This document shows positions 28,521-39,009 of a stretch of DNA of 64,000 nt, piece after piece. The translations under genes were made by a program, and so were the position numbers. Below the pieces are notes generated by a model, which saw only the letters and a list, made by a program, of their open reading frames with translations, was not told the DNA's origin and did no database searches. Positions within the stretch are counted from its first letter, which is position 1. Every line of letters starts with the position of its first letter. The DNA is taken from positions 186,001-250,000 of the forward strand of contig CAVTAV010000004.1 of the NCBI GenBank assembly GCA_963732795.1. Reading direction: 5' to 3'. Source of the DNA: CAVTAV01 sp963732795 (GTDB taxonomy: Bacteria; Pseudomonadota; Alphaproteobacteria; CAVTAV01).

Positions 28521-29719
28521 TGGCGCTTGTCGGAATCGTGCTGACGGCCGCCAGCGCCGTGCTTGGCCTCGTCACCGTCATGCTGGCCGTCGAGCTTCTC
28601 GCCGCACGCAAACCCTCCTCGGAGATTGGGCCGGTCGAGAGCGATGAGCGGCCGGGCACCGTGATCCTCGTTCCGGCCCATGACGAAGAGCACCAAATCG
28701 CGGCAACCTTGGACGGTCTTGTCGGACAGCTCGGTCGCCGCGACCAGATCCTGGTCGTCGCCGACAATTGCACAGACGCGACGGCGGAGGTCGCCCGAAC
28801 TCACGGCGCCGCCGTGATCGAGCGGCATGATCCCGCCCGGCGGGGCAAGGGATACGCCCTGCAATTCGGCTTCGACCATCTTGCCAAAGCCCCGCCCGAT
28901 ATCGTGATCGTGCTGGACGCCGATTGCCGGGTCGCGTCCGGCTCGATCGAACGTCTCGCACGATCCGCCGAATCCTCCCGCCGGCCGGTTCAGGCCGTGA
29001 ATCTGATGGACGCGGGGCCTGACGCCGGATTGGGACAGAAGCTTTCGGCCTTCGCCTTCCTGATCAAGAATCAGGTCCGGCCGCTTGGTCTGCGCCGCCT
29101 CGGCCTGCCTTGCCCCCTGACCGGAACAGGCATGGCCTTGCCGTGGCCGGTGCTGCACGACGCGAAACTCGACGGCGGAAACATCGTAGAGGACATGAAG
29201 CTCGGCCTCGATCTCGCTCTGGCCGGGCATCCCCCTATGCTGGAGGATCGTGCGCTGATCGTCAGCGATTTTCCCGAAAGCGAAGACGCCCGCATGGGTC
29301 AACGCCGCCGCTGGGAACATGGCCATCTGTCGACGATTGCATCGGCGACGCCGCCTCTCCTCGCGGCAGCGATCCGGCGCGGTCGGCCATTGCTTCTTGG
29401 TGTTGCGGTTGATTTGGCGATTCCGCCCTTGTCTTTGCTGATGGTGCTGCTGGCCATCGTGTGCCTGGCGGCGGCGATCCTGGCGAGCCTTGGCGGGACC
29501 CCTTTTCCGGTTATCATAATGGCTCTGTCAATCGGCGCCGCCACAGTCGCCCTGATCGTCGCCTGGAGCCGATTTGGGCGTAGGACGCTCTCGGGTAGGG
29601 AACTGCTGTCGAGCCCGATCTATGCACTGCGCAAACTGCCGATCTATCTCGATTTCTTCCGCCGGCGGCAGCGTGACTGGGTCCGTACCGAGAGGGGCAA
29701 CGAGAATGCCCGGCGCTGA
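28517..29719 (+). CDS. membrane GT2 glycosyltransferase (processive type)
   Basis: 400 residues, intact. One N-terminal helix, then TVILVPAHDEEHQIAATLDG, VVADNCTDAT, DADCRVASGS (DxD), LTGTGMALPW, IVEDMKLGLDLALAG and the QRRRWEHGHL motif (Q/RxxRW), followed by three membrane helices. This set is that of membrane-bound GT2 enzymes. It may build a polymer or add a lipid-linked sugar. ATGATG start, overlapping the upstream GT4. Confidence 0.9.
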   Translation: MMALVGIVLTAASAVLGLVTVMLAVELLAARKPSSEIGPVESDERPGTVILVPAHDEEHQIAATLDGLVGQLGRRDQILVVADNCTDATAEVARTHGAAVIERHDPARRGKGYALQFGFDHLAKAPPDIVIVLDADCRVASGSIERLARSAESSRRPVQAVNLMDAGPDAGLGQKLSAFAFLIKNQVRPLGLRRLGLPCPLTGTGMALPWPVLHDAKLDGGNIVEDMKLGLDLALAGHPPMLEDRALIVSDFPESEDARMGQRRRWEHGHLSTIASATPPLLAAAIRRGRPLLLGVAVDLAIPPLSLLMVLLAIVCLAAAILASLGGTPFPVIIMALSIGAATVALIVAWSRFGRRTLSGRELLSSPIYALRKLPIYLDFFRRRQRDWVRTERGNENARR

Positions 29720-30503
29720 GACGAGTCTCGCTGCGGCGGCGCATTCGACGACCGCCTCGCCGCCGCGCATCGAATTTCTCGGTATGGAATTCGATACGCT
29801 CACCATGGGCGAGTTGATGCACTGGGCCGGGACGCGGGACCCGGGAGAAGCATTTGCCTATGTCGTCACGCCGAATGTGGATCACGTCGTTTCGCGCGAC
29901 CGGAATCCCGAGCGTCTGGCGCCGCTCTATCGGGATGCCGCGGCATCGGTTTGCGACAGCCGCGTCCTATCCCTGCTGGCGCGATCTGCGGGGCTGAAGC
30001 TCCGGCCCGTTCCGGGTAGCGACTTTACCGCCCGTTTCCTCGCCACGGTCGTCCGGCCCGACGACGCGATCACCGTTCTCGGCGGCGAGCCCGGCCAGAT
30101 CGAGCGTCTTAAGGCGCGGTATGGTTTGCAGCGTGTCGCCCATCACCAGCCGCCCATGGGGCTTGCCTCCAGGCCCGACGCCCTGGACGAGGCCGCACGC
30201 TTCGTTGCCGCCCACCAGGCGCGGTATATCTTCCTCGCTTTGGGATCGCCTCAGCAGGAGTTGCTAGCACATCGGATTTGGCAAGACGGCGAGGCGCACG
30301 GTGTCGGTTTATGCGTCGGTGCCTCGATCGATTTCCTGACCGGCAAGGCACGGCGCGCGCCTAAATTGATGCAGCGGCTGGGACTCGAATGGCTGCACAG
30401 GCTATCGCAAGAGCCGGGACGACTCTGGCGGCGCTATCTCGTCGACGATATGGCGATCCTGGCGCTTTACTGGCGCTGGCGCCGCGCCCGGCGATCAAAG
30501 TGA
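29706..30503 (+). CDS. WecG/TagA/CpsF-family glycosyltransferase (GT26)
   Basis: 265 residues from ATG 29706, which overlaps the previous gene by 14 bases. FLGMEFDTLTMGELMHW, VVTPNVDHVVSRDRN, CDSRVLSLLARSAGL, LGGEPGQIERL, IFLALGSPQQELLAH and VGASIDFLTGKARRAPKLMQRLGLEWLHRL form the whole GT26 signature, including the PQQE motif. These enzymes add an N-acetyl-hexosamine (ManNAc-type) or glucose to a lipid-linked sugar, usually as the second step of repeat-unit assembly. Last of the plus-strand GT run, convergent with prsT. Confidence 0.91.
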   Translation: MPGAETSLAAAAHSTTASPPRIEFLGMEFDTLTMGELMHWAGTRDPGEAFAYVVTPNVDHVVSRDRNPERLAPLYRDAAASVCDSRVLSLLARSAGLKLRPVPGSDFTARFLATVVRPDDAITVLGGEPGQIERLKARYGLQRVAHHQPPMGLASRPDALDEAARFVAAHQARYIFLALGSPQQELLAHRIWQDGEAHGVGLCVGASIDFLTGKARRAPKLMQRLGLEWLHRLSQEPGRLWRRYLVDDMAILALYWRWRRARRSK

Positions 30504-32899
30504 ATCGAGCGTCGCTTTGGCTTGCTTCATGTCCGGGAAGGTCGAATCCGCCGACTTCACCACCATTTCGAGATTCTTCTTGGCGTCCTCGGTCTTGCCG
30601 GTCTTGATCTGCGCCAAAGCGAGGTGATAGCGCAGAATCGCGGCGTCCGGCGCGTTGTCGACCGCCTTCTTCAACAACGGCAAACTCTGATCCGCCTGAT
30701 CGAGCTTGTAGTAGACCCAACCCAAGGTATCGAGGAAATAGGGCACGTTCGAATCCGCGAACCGTAACGCGAGATTGAGGGCGCGCTCATAGCTGGCCTT
30801 GTCCTTGCGGTGATCGGTCAGCAGGCTCGCGAGGTTGTTCGCGGCGACATCCACACGCGGTTGCCGCTTCAGGATCCGGTCGTATTCGTCGATCGCCTTG
30901 TCGTAATCACCGACATATTGATCGACCAGCGCCACACCGAGCATCAGGACGATATCATCCGGATTCCGGGAGAGACCGTCCTGGAGGGTCTTGAGCGCCT
31001 CGCCGTCATTGCCCCGGACCACGAGCATCTGCGCATAGCGCAGGCGCGCCTCGGATGAATTCGGGTTGGTCGAGATCGCATTCTGGAACGCGGTATCGGC
31101 CTTGTCCTTGGCGCCTTCGCTCTCATAGACCATGCCGAGCAGCATGTTCGCCGTCGTATTCGAGGGATTGGCCTTGAGCACCTGATCGAGAAACGCCTTG
31201 GCGTCATCCCGCTTGCCCGAATTCAAATAGTTCTGGACCAGCGCGATGATCGGTTGATCGAGATTGGGATTCTTGGTGTAGAGGTCCCGGAACACCTGAT
31301 TGCTGGCGCCGAATTTCTGCTGCGCCTGCAGCACGGTGCCTTCGATCTGCTGAGAGACGGTGTCACCGCCTTTGAGATTGCGGAGCTTCTCGGCGATCTG
31401 CTGCGCGCCCAGCCAATCCTGCCGCAGCAGCCTGACCTTTGCCATCGCCTGGAGCGCCTGGATATCATTTGGTTTGCGGCCGAGATAGCGGTCCAACACG
31501 CTCTCCGCCTGGGAGTATTCCTTGCGTTGCACTCAGGATATTGGCGAAGGCGATCGGAATGGACGCATTGTCGGGGTTGGCCTCGATCGCACGGTAATAC
31601 TGTTCCTTGCCGAGCTCGACCTGGCCCCGCAGCATATAGGCTTGGCCGAGCAGCATCAGAGCCTGCGCCGAATTGGGCGAGTCCGCGAGAACCGTGTTCA
31701 GGTCGGTGACGGCGTCGTTGGGCTTCTCCGCCTGCATCGCGATGACGGCCCTAAGCATCAGGGCGTCGTGATTGCGCGCGTCGATCGAAAGCACCTTGGA
31801 AATGCGGGCCTGGGCATCGTCGGCATTGCCGTCGGCGACCGACAGGCGAGCGAGGCTGGTTTCCGCCTTGATGACGGTATCGTTGTCCTTGCTGTCGATA
31901 AGCCCGAGATAGAATCTTCCGACCGGCATCCTTCTGGCCGTCCTCGACCAGGAGGCGGGCGAGCTCGAATTTGAGCGGCACCGAATCGCTCGCCTTCTCG
32001 GCATAGCCGCGCGCGAGCTCGATCGCCTTGGCGCGGCTCAAGCTTTGCTCCGCGAACCGGATCACCGCGATCTTGGCGTCGTTGCGGTCGGGGAAGTCCT
32101 CGGCGGTCTGTTCGAGCACCTGCTCCGCGCTGGTTGGGCTGATTGCGCTTGAGATAATGGTTCGCCAGAAGATTCCGGTAGCTCAGCTCCTTAGGATACT
32201 GCTTGATCAGCGCCTGGTAGGCATCGACCGCGTCTTCGGTCTTGTTCTGGCTCTCGAGGATATCGATCTTCACCAGTTGGAGCGGCACATTGTTCGTTGT
32301 TCTTGGCGAGGCCGTCCTCGATGGTCGACAGGGCCATGTCCGGATTGCCCTGGGCCTGATAGATCCGCGCCGCCAGCAGGATCGCATCGACATGGCCGGG
32401 ATCGATTTTGAGCGCCGTCTTCGCCTCGTCAAGCGCCTTGTCGAGATTCTGCAGCCGGTACATCACGGCGCCGCGCAGCGAATGGGCGGAGGCATCGTTC
32501 GGGCGCGGCCTTGAGCAGCGTGTCGCTGGTCTTCATCGCGTCGTCGAGCTGGTTCGCGCTGAGCTGCAACCCGCCGAGATCGCTGAGGGCTTCAGTGTTG
32601 TTGGGATCGAGCTGAACGACCCGGTTGAGGTCGCGGAACGCGTCGTTCCATTTTTGGTCGTGAAGATCGACCTTGGCCAGGTTAAGCCAGGCATCGGTCA
32701 GCTTGTTGTTGATCTGGAGCGCATTGCGGAACTGGAGGCCGGCCTGGACATAATTGCCCTTCGCGAGAAGTTCCTTGCCGTCCTTCACATAGGACGCCGC
32801 CTTCTCCTCGGGCGAGCTGCAGCCCACCACGACGAATCCGACCACGCCGACGGCGAGCGCGAGCATCCGCCGCGTTGTGCTGGCTCGAAACAAGTGCAC
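30495..32899 (-). CDS. prsT: TPR-repeat lipoprotein PrsT of exosortase EPS locus, five frameshifts
   Basis: Opens MHLFRASTTRRMLALAVGV with a lipobox VVVGC, then a long series of TPR units to the end (KQAKATLDSL). Five frame breaks, each one extra base, at about 32501-32503 (GGG), 32292-32298, 32134-32135 (TT), 31918-31926 and 31533. The gene length is 2 modulo 3, as five insertions predict. About 800 residues after correction, close to the PrsT family (TIGR02917), which is encoded with XrtA-type exosortases. Likely a periplasmic scaffold for export or sorting. Confidence 0.85.
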
Positions 32900-33045
32900 G
32901 AGTTTCTCTGGTCATCTTCTTCGCTTTCCGTTTGATTGCCGTCGACGGCGCTCAGCCCGCCGGCTCCAGGACCGCTCGCGGGCGGGACACGTTCGAAACT
33001 CAACCCATAGCTACAGGACCAACGGTTTCCAAAATCTTAGGCTGG

Positions 33046-34493
33046 TCAATACGCATTCTCTCCGCGCAGCACGACCATCACCGTGCGTATCGAGGATACG
33101 AAGGTCGAACAGCAGCGACCAGTTTTCGATATAGTCGAGGTCGTAAGCGACGCGCGCTTTCATCTTGTCGACCGTACTCGGTCTCGCCCCGCAGGTAATT
33201 GACCTGGGCCCACCCGGTGATGCCGGGCTTGACCCTGTGCCGCGCGAAATAAGCATTGATCTGCTGAGCGTAGCTCTCGTTGTGAACCGCGGCATGGGGC
33301 CGCGGCCCGACAAGGGACATCGATCCGCCGAGAACGTTGAAGAGTTGCGGCAGTTCGTCGAGGCTCCAGCGCCTCAGGAACCGGCCTAACGCCGGTGATG
33401 CGCGGGATCGTTGCGCGTCGCCTGCGGAATTTTGGCGTCGTCCGACCGGCTCGACACGCATCGTTCGGAACTTCAGAAGCTCGAAGGGCTGATTGTTGAA
33501 GCCATACCGGATTTGCTTGAACAGGACAGGCCCCGGGCTCGAGAGCTTGATCGCGATGGCGATCACGAGCATCACCGGCAGGGCCACGATCAGGATGACA
33601 AGAGCCGAAGATCTTGTCGATGATCGGACTTCGCGATCAGGCGCCAGCCGTCGATCGGCTTGTTCAGCATATCGAGCAAGGCGATGCGGCCAATGAGGGT
33701 GAGCTTCGGCGTCGCGGTGAGGTAGCCCGCGAGATCCGGCGCGAGCCGGACATGGACCGGAAGCTCGCGAAGCGGTCGAGAAAGCCCGCGATGCGCTTGT
33801 CCGGCGCTCCACGGCATGCAGATGACGATTTCATCGACACGGTTGTTGCGGACGAAATCGAACAGATCGTGCGTCGTGCCGAGAACCGGATAAGGCCCGA
33901 AATTGGGCCCGACCCGTTCGAGCCGGTCGTCAAACACGCCGGCGACGACATTCCAGGGATGATTGATGCTGCGCAGCTGGGCGAGAAAGGCGTTGGCCTG
34001 GTCGGTGGCCCCGACTACGACGATCGAGCGGCCGATCCGCCCGCTTGCCGAGAACCGGAAGATCAGCACCCGCGTCAGCCCGACCCGCCAGAACAGCAGG
34101 CCGACCACCGAGAGATACCAGGAGAAAAGCCAGATACGCGAATAGTCCTCGGTCACCTTAAGGGCGAAAGCGACGACCAGCAGGACGCCGAAGGCGACGG
34201 TGACGACCCCCAGAATGGACTTGGCCTGCCAGAAGGCCTCGATGAACTGCGTCGTACCGTAGGTCCCGCGGGAGCGCTGCGCGATGATGCTGCCGAGGCT
34301 CACGCCGACTATGGCGAGGATATAGGGGCCGGGTTGCGAGGTGCTGATAGCCGACATAGGTGAGGTAGAAGAACAAGCCGCTCCCGGCGATCAGAAGGAA
34401 ATCGATCAGGGGGAGGACAGCCAGCACCAATGACAGGGAGATCGATCCCTGCGAAACCCGCGGAGACACCCGAGTTTTGCCGGCCGTGGTCAC
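33046..34493 (-). CDS. WcaJ-type polyprenyl-phosphate sugar-1-phosphate transferase, many frameshifts
   Basis: GTG 34493. Membrane-helix N-terminus (SLSLVLAVLPLIDFLLIAG), a CoA-binding-like middle domain (SIVVVGATDQANAFLAQL, GVFDDRLERVGPN) and the catalytic tail: LSSPGPVLFKQIRYGFNNQP, LLKFRTMRV, GRFLRRWSLDELPQLFNVL, GSMSLVGPRPHA, VKPGITGWAQVNYLRGET, LDYIENWSLLFDLRIL, VVLRGENAY and stop at 33046-33048. At least six frame breaks, including near 34335-34352, 33623-33628, 33604-33606, in 33365-33460, about 33170 and about 33091. It starts the repeat unit by putting a hexose-1-phosphate on undecaprenyl phosphate. Confidence 0.86.
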
Positions 34494-34943
34494 TGCAGCT
34501 CTAGCCCTTCAATCGTCTTTTTCGCAATGCGGCGCCGCGTGGTCACGAAACCACTGGCGCGGGCGAACCGACCCCAAGTCGCTATCTGATTCGATGTCGG
34601 ACCCGGCCATAGTATGCTCAAATCAAGCAATTATATGACGACCGGCGTCTCCTCCACCCATCCAAGGCCCGCCTCGGACTATCATACCGTATGGGCTAAC
34701 AAACGCATAATGGGAGACATCGTTTCACGGCACGATGAATCTTTACCATCCGACGCCGGCAGTATAGCCCGCGCAAATCTCGCGCGCAAAAATTGCTTCT
34801 GAAACCGGCGAACCCTCGCTCTCGCGTCCGCGTTGCATGATCCGCGTCCCCAATGACCGATTCGGTGACTAGCCGGGTCGGTTCACCGGACGGCGTGCCT
34901 CATAGGTTTTTTTCAGGAGGGAAAACAGTAGAGGGAGTCACGT
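34494..34943. other. intergenic region, little recognised
   Basis: 450 bases between divergent genes, so it must hold promoters for both sides, but none is convincing by eye. A 6-bp inverted repeat CGGTGA (34863-34868) / TCACCG (34883-34888) and a run of seven T at 34907-34913 lie just before the ribosome site of the next gene. Confidence 0.4.
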
Positions 34944-35798
34944 GTGTTTTCCAAGAAGCGGCGACCACGATCCAACGCGAACGAAATGCCCGAACGGAAG
35001 GAGCCGTCGTTGCCCCCGGTTCCGCCGGTCTCCCCAGCACCCGAACGGCCGAACGAGCCGCTTCCGGGCCTGTCCTTAGGCCTATCGGCGAAAGCCGGGG
35101 CCAAACGCCCCCATGGCGCCGCCGCCCCGGATCTTGAAACGATCGGCCAAGGAATTGCCGGTCTCCTGCAGGAAGAAGCGCTGGAGATAGCCGGCGCCGA
35201 CACAATGGCCGACAAGCCCAAGCCTTCCGCTAATCCGGCCAATGTCCCGCGTCGCGAGCAGACTTCGGCCTACACGGTCCCCCACGAATATGGCGACGGG
35301 CCGGACCCTGGCGGTAAGTCTCCGTCGGATGGGATACCTGGATTGCAAGACGGGACCTCACCGCTCTGTCGGCGTCTCATCTCCCAGATCGCGGAGACGA
35401 TGTGGTTTCCGACCGGGACCAGCGACGCCAAATGCGAGGACCGGGTGGTAGAAGCCTTCGATGCGCTTCAAAGCATCGATCCAAAGGACGAGATCGAAGG
35501 CATGCTGGCCTGCCAGCTCGTCGTCACCCACAGGGCCGCTCTCGATTGTCTCCGGCTCTCGATGATTCCGGCGACGGAGAGCAGCGACCGCGGCGAAATC
35601 ATCGAGCAGGTCGACAAGCTGATGGCGATCTACGCCCGCAATCTCGAAGCCCTGGACCGCCATCGCGGCGCCCGCCGGTCCTCGACGGAGAGTGCGGTCA
35701 AGGGCGCACGCGACGCAATCGACCAGACCTTGATGAAGCTGAAGACGTCGTCGGGCGAAACCCATCGGCGATCGCGGACCCGCTCGACCCGGCACTGA
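34944..35798 (+). CDS. unknown protein, Pro-rich N-terminus with conserved helical C-terminal domain
   Basis: 284 residues from GTG 34944, with AGAGGGAG seven bases upstream. The first 130 residues are low complexity and rich in Pro, Ala and Lys. From about 140 a helical domain begins: CRRLISQIAETMWFP, then DEIEGMLACQLVVTHRAAL, RGEIIEQVDKLMAIYARNLEALDRHRG. The DExEGMLAxQ...THxAALxC and LxALxRHRG pattern is shared with small uncharacterised proteins of alphaproteobacteria and their phages and plasmids, as I recall it. No signal peptide, no enzyme motif, basic tail. Function unknown. Confidence 0.7.
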   Translation: MFSKKRRPRSNANEMPERKEPSLPPVPPVSPAPERPNEPLPGLSLGLSAKAGAKRPHGAAAPDLETIGQGIAGLLQEEALEIAGADTMADKPKPSANPANVPRREQTSAYTVPHEYGDGPDPGGKSPSDGIPGLQDGTSPLCRRLISQIAETMWFPTGTSDAKCEDRVVEAFDALQSIDPKDEIEGMLACQLVVTHRAALDCLRLSMIPATESSDRGEIIEQVDKLMAIYARNLEALDRHRGARRSSTESAVKGARDAIDQTLMKLKTSSGETHRRSRTRSTRH

Positions 35799-36296
35799 GA
35801 GTTCGGTCCGGCCGCTCCCGCGATTCACCTGGGCATCGAAGCCGTGCTGGCGCCGGAGCGTGGCGGATTCCACGAGCCGTCCACATTAGAGCGCCCCCCT
35901 TTGGGTTACCGTGACCCGGTCTCCACCAAAACTCCATACAATGAAACCGATGTATATATTGGCCTATATTTCAGAAATACGCACTCATATTTAGATACAC
36001 ATAAGTTATTTGAAGAATTACAGATTTTATTTTAAATACACATTCTGCATTTCCTCGCAAAGATATCTAACAGAACGGTTCCTGAAGGACATTGAAATGT
36101 TGTCCGAGCCCTGCGAATTGATCAAGCACCGCCACATTAACATCTGGTAATGCCAGATCGATTCTGGTAGCAAAGAGCCACTAATTCATATCTTTCTCGC
36201 CAAAGTCGACGTTTCAGCGGCTGCTGAAGCGTTGGCGGACCTTTTGGCACACCCCCGCCCGGCACTCTGCAATGAACAGACAAGGGGATAATCCAA
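35799..36296. other. AT-rich intergenic region before the TonB-dependent receptor
   Basis: About 500 bases. Bases 35930-36060 are strongly AT-rich and contain repeated short ATACACA-like words (for example near 35994 and 36038). An inverted repeat ATCTGG (36142-36147) / CCAGAT (36153-36158), with a third TCTGG shortly after, lies about 140 bases before the receptor start and could be an operator. No gene seen. Confidence 0.4.
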
Positions 36297-38936
36297 ATGT
36301 TGAAGCTACTCAGCAGTGCGTCCGTTGGAGCGTTGGCCGTCGCCATGGCAGCCCCCGCAATGGTACAAGCCCAGCCGGCGTCTTCGCCGTCGCGGGGCAT
36401 GCCCGAAGTCATCGTGACCGCCACCAAGCGGACCGAGAACCTGCAAGACGTGCCGGTCCCCGTGGCCGCGATCGGCGAGCAGCAGATCTCCAATCTCGGC
36501 GTGACGAACTTCAACGATTATCTCATGCAATTGCCCAACGTGACCGCCGGCGGCACCGGCCCGGGGCAGAACACGATCTATATCCGCGGTCTCGCCTCGA
36601 CCACGCCGAATCTGACCACTGCGGGCGTCGCGGGCCTCGCTCCCAATGTTTCGCTCTACCTCGACGAACAGCCGATCTCGCAGCCAGGGCGCAATCTCGA
36701 CGTCTATGCGGCCGATCTCAGCCGGATCGAGGTCCTGTCCGGTCCGCAAGGCACGCTGTTCGGCGCCAGCTCGCAGGCCGGCGTTGTGCGGTTGATCACC
36801 AACAAACCCGATCTTTCCGGCTTCCACGCCTCGTTCAAGGGCGGGACCTCCTTCACCCACCACGGTGCCGCGAGCTACAGGGCCGAGGGTATGATCAACT
36901 TGCCGGTGACCGACAATCTCGCGCTCCGCGCGGTGATTTACGACGATCACAAGGGCGGTTACATCGACAATGTCCATGGGACGCGAACGGCGCGCAGCAG
37001 TGCGCGCTTCCGGCCGGCCGGGACGGTGCGCTACAATGGCGTGCCGGTCAGCGCGATCCGTGCCGGGTTTCAGTCGACCGCCGACTTGTCCGGCGTGAAT
37101 TTTATCACCGCGGATAATTCGGGACTGGTGCAGAAGAATTTCAACGACGCAGAGTATGCCGGCGGGCGCCTGTCGGTCCTGTGGGAATTCGCCCCGGACT
37201 GGAAGCTGACCGTCGAGCATACGCGCCAGGACGTGAAGTCCGACGGCGTATTCTTCGCCGATCCGACGCTCGGCCTCGACAACCCTTCGGTACAGCGCTT
37301 CGAAGACGATCGGAACGACGACCGCTTCAACAACACGGCCTGGACGGTCGAAGGCCGGCTCGCGGCGCTGGATTTGGTTTATACGGGCGCCTACACCGAT
37401 CGCACCACCGATCAGCGCGTCGGCTATACCGACTACCTGTTCGTCGGCCAGTACCTGCCCTATTACATCTGCGACGGGTCCGTCTCCTATCCGGGCGCGG
37501 CCGCGCCGAGCGGCACCTGCCAGGCGCCGAACCTCTATGTGACATCGCATTCGAAGGCGCGCGTCCTGACCCAGGAATTCCGCGCCAATACGCCCGAATA
37601 CAAGCGCCTCCGCGCCACCGGCGGCGTGTTCTACTCGCATTCGGTCCTCAAGGAGCGTAACGACTACGCTTATCCGGGCAGCACGCAAATCGATCTGTTC
37701 GGCGGATCCTTTCCGCCCAACTATCCCTTTCCCGGCGCGTGGCAAAGCGACCCGGGACCGTTCCCGCCGGGCGTGATCTTCCGAAACGACGTAAGGCGCA
37801 CCGACAATCAGTTCGGCCTCTATGGAGAGGCGTCGTTCGACATCGTCCCCGACAAGCTGACGGCGACGTTCGGCACGCGCTATTACGACGTCAAGGTGGG
37901 CTTCGCCGGCACCGCCAACAGCTCGTTCTGCAATTCAAGCGGCGTGGACGAGAACGCCTTCGGCACCAATATCTCGGATCTTTACGACGGCGACGGCCAG
38001 TACACCTTCGTCGGCAGCTGCAACGACGCGCTGCGCCAGACATTCACCAAAGGCCAGAGTGTCGCGGACATCATGGCCGCCGGCCTCACCCAAGCCCAGG
38101 CGACGCAGGTTTTCAACGCGCTGAGCGCTCCCGACAAGGCGCGCACCAAGGGCGCCATCTTCAAGGGTACGTTGACCTACAAGCCGACCGATGCCGTGAT
38201 GTTCTACATCACCTATTCGGAAGGCTTTCGTCCGGGCCTGCTCAACCGCCCCGGCGGCGCCCAGGGCCCGAACAACTATACCGTCCCGTTCGAACTCAAG
38301 TCCGACACGGTTCGCAACTACGAGCTGGGCTGGAAGACCGAGACGTTCGATCGGCAACTGCGATTCAACGGCAGCGCCTTCTATGTCGATATCAACCGGT
38401 TGCAGACCACGATCTTCGACCCCAGCATCACCAACCTGTTCTTCTCCGATAATGCCGCCGATGCCCGCATTTACGGCGTCGAAGGCGATTTCACGGTCGC
38501 CCCGCAAAGCGTGCCGGGCCTAACCGTCACCGGCGCATTCTCGTTCCTCGACACCAAGGTCACGAAGGTGCTCGTTCCGACCCAGGACGTGCAGGTGGGT
38601 TCGCCGCTCGCCTACGCGCCGAAGTTCCAGGGTAACCTGCGTGTGCGCTACGAATGGGACATCGGCGGCGGTCTGACCGCCCATGTGATGCCGCAGATCG
38701 TGCACTCCGCCTCGAAATATACCGACATCATCAACATTAACCGGCTGAGGCTTAAATCCTACACAACCTTCAGCATGGCCGTGGGGATCGAAAAGGATCG
38801 CTGGTCGCTCGAGCTCTATGGCGACAACCTGACCGACACCCGAGCGCAGATTTCGGGCGACTTCTACTACGACCGGCCGCGTGTCATGATAAACCGTCCG
38901 CTGACCGTCGGCTTGCGGGTCTCCGCGCGGTACTAA
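36297..38936 (+). CDS. TonB-dependent outer-membrane receptor
   Basis: 879 residues, intact. Signal peptide MLKLLSSASVGALAVAMAAP with AMVQAQ cleavage. TonB-box region PEVIVTATKRTENLQDVPVP, plug domain with LPNVTAGGTGPGQNTIYIRG and RIEVLSGPQGTLFGASSQAGVVRLI. Barrel strands follow to the final aromatic residue (GLRVSARY). Close in layout to the Caulobacter/Sphingomonas family of TBDRs for iron chelates or plant/sugar substrates. Ligand unknown. No TonB/ExbBD next to it. Free-standing, with its own AT-rich upstream region. Confidence 0.93.
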   Translation: MLKLLSSASVGALAVAMAAPAMVQAQPASSPSRGMPEVIVTATKRTENLQDVPVPVAAIGEQQISNLGVTNFNDYLMQLPNVTAGGTGPGQNTIYIRGLASTTPNLTTAGVAGLAPNVSLYLDEQPISQPGRNLDVYAADLSRIEVLSGPQGTLFGASSQAGVVRLITNKPDLSGFHASFKGGTSFTHHGAASYRAEGMINLPVTDNLALRAVIYDDHKGGYIDNVHGTRTARSSARFRPAGTVRYNGVPVSAIRAGFQSTADLSGVNFITADNSGLVQKNFNDAEYAGGRLSVLWEFAPDWKLTVEHTRQDVKSDGVFFADPTLGLDNPSVQRFEDDRNDDRFNNTAWTVEGRLAALDLVYTGAYTDRTTDQRVGYTDYLFVGQYLPYYICDGSVSYPGAAAPSGTCQAPNLYVTSHSKARVLTQEFRANTPEYKRLRATGGVFYSHSVLKERNDYAYPGSTQIDLFGGSFPPNYPFPGAWQSDPGPFPPGVIFRNDVRRTDNQFGLYGEASFDIVPDKLTATFGTRYYDVKVGFAGTANSSFCNSSGVDENAFGTNISDLYDGDGQYTFVGSCNDALRQTFTKGQSVADIMAAGLTQAQATQVFNALSAPDKARTKGAIFKGTLTYKPTDAVMFYITYSEGFRPGLLNRPGGAQGPNNYTVPFELKSDTVRNYELGWKTETFDRQLRFNGSAFYVDINRLQTTIFDPSITNLFFSDNAADARIYGVEGDFTVAPQSVPGLTVTGAFSFLDTKVTKVLVPTQDVQVGSPLAYAPKFQGNLRVRYEWDIGGGLTAHVMPQIVHSASKYTDIININRLRLKSYTTFSMAVGIEKDRWSLELYGDNLTDTRAQISGDFYYDRPRVMINRPLTVGLRVSARY

Positions 38937-39009
38937 GGTCGGGAAGCGGAACGATCCGGGAGGCGGCGCGATCCGGCCTCCCGCCAGTCCTATCTGCCCG
39001 GGTCAAGAC

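Noticed and set aside
36306..37745. 479-residue minus-strand open frame
   Set aside because: Antisense to the TonB-dependent receptor; no signal peptide, domain or start context.
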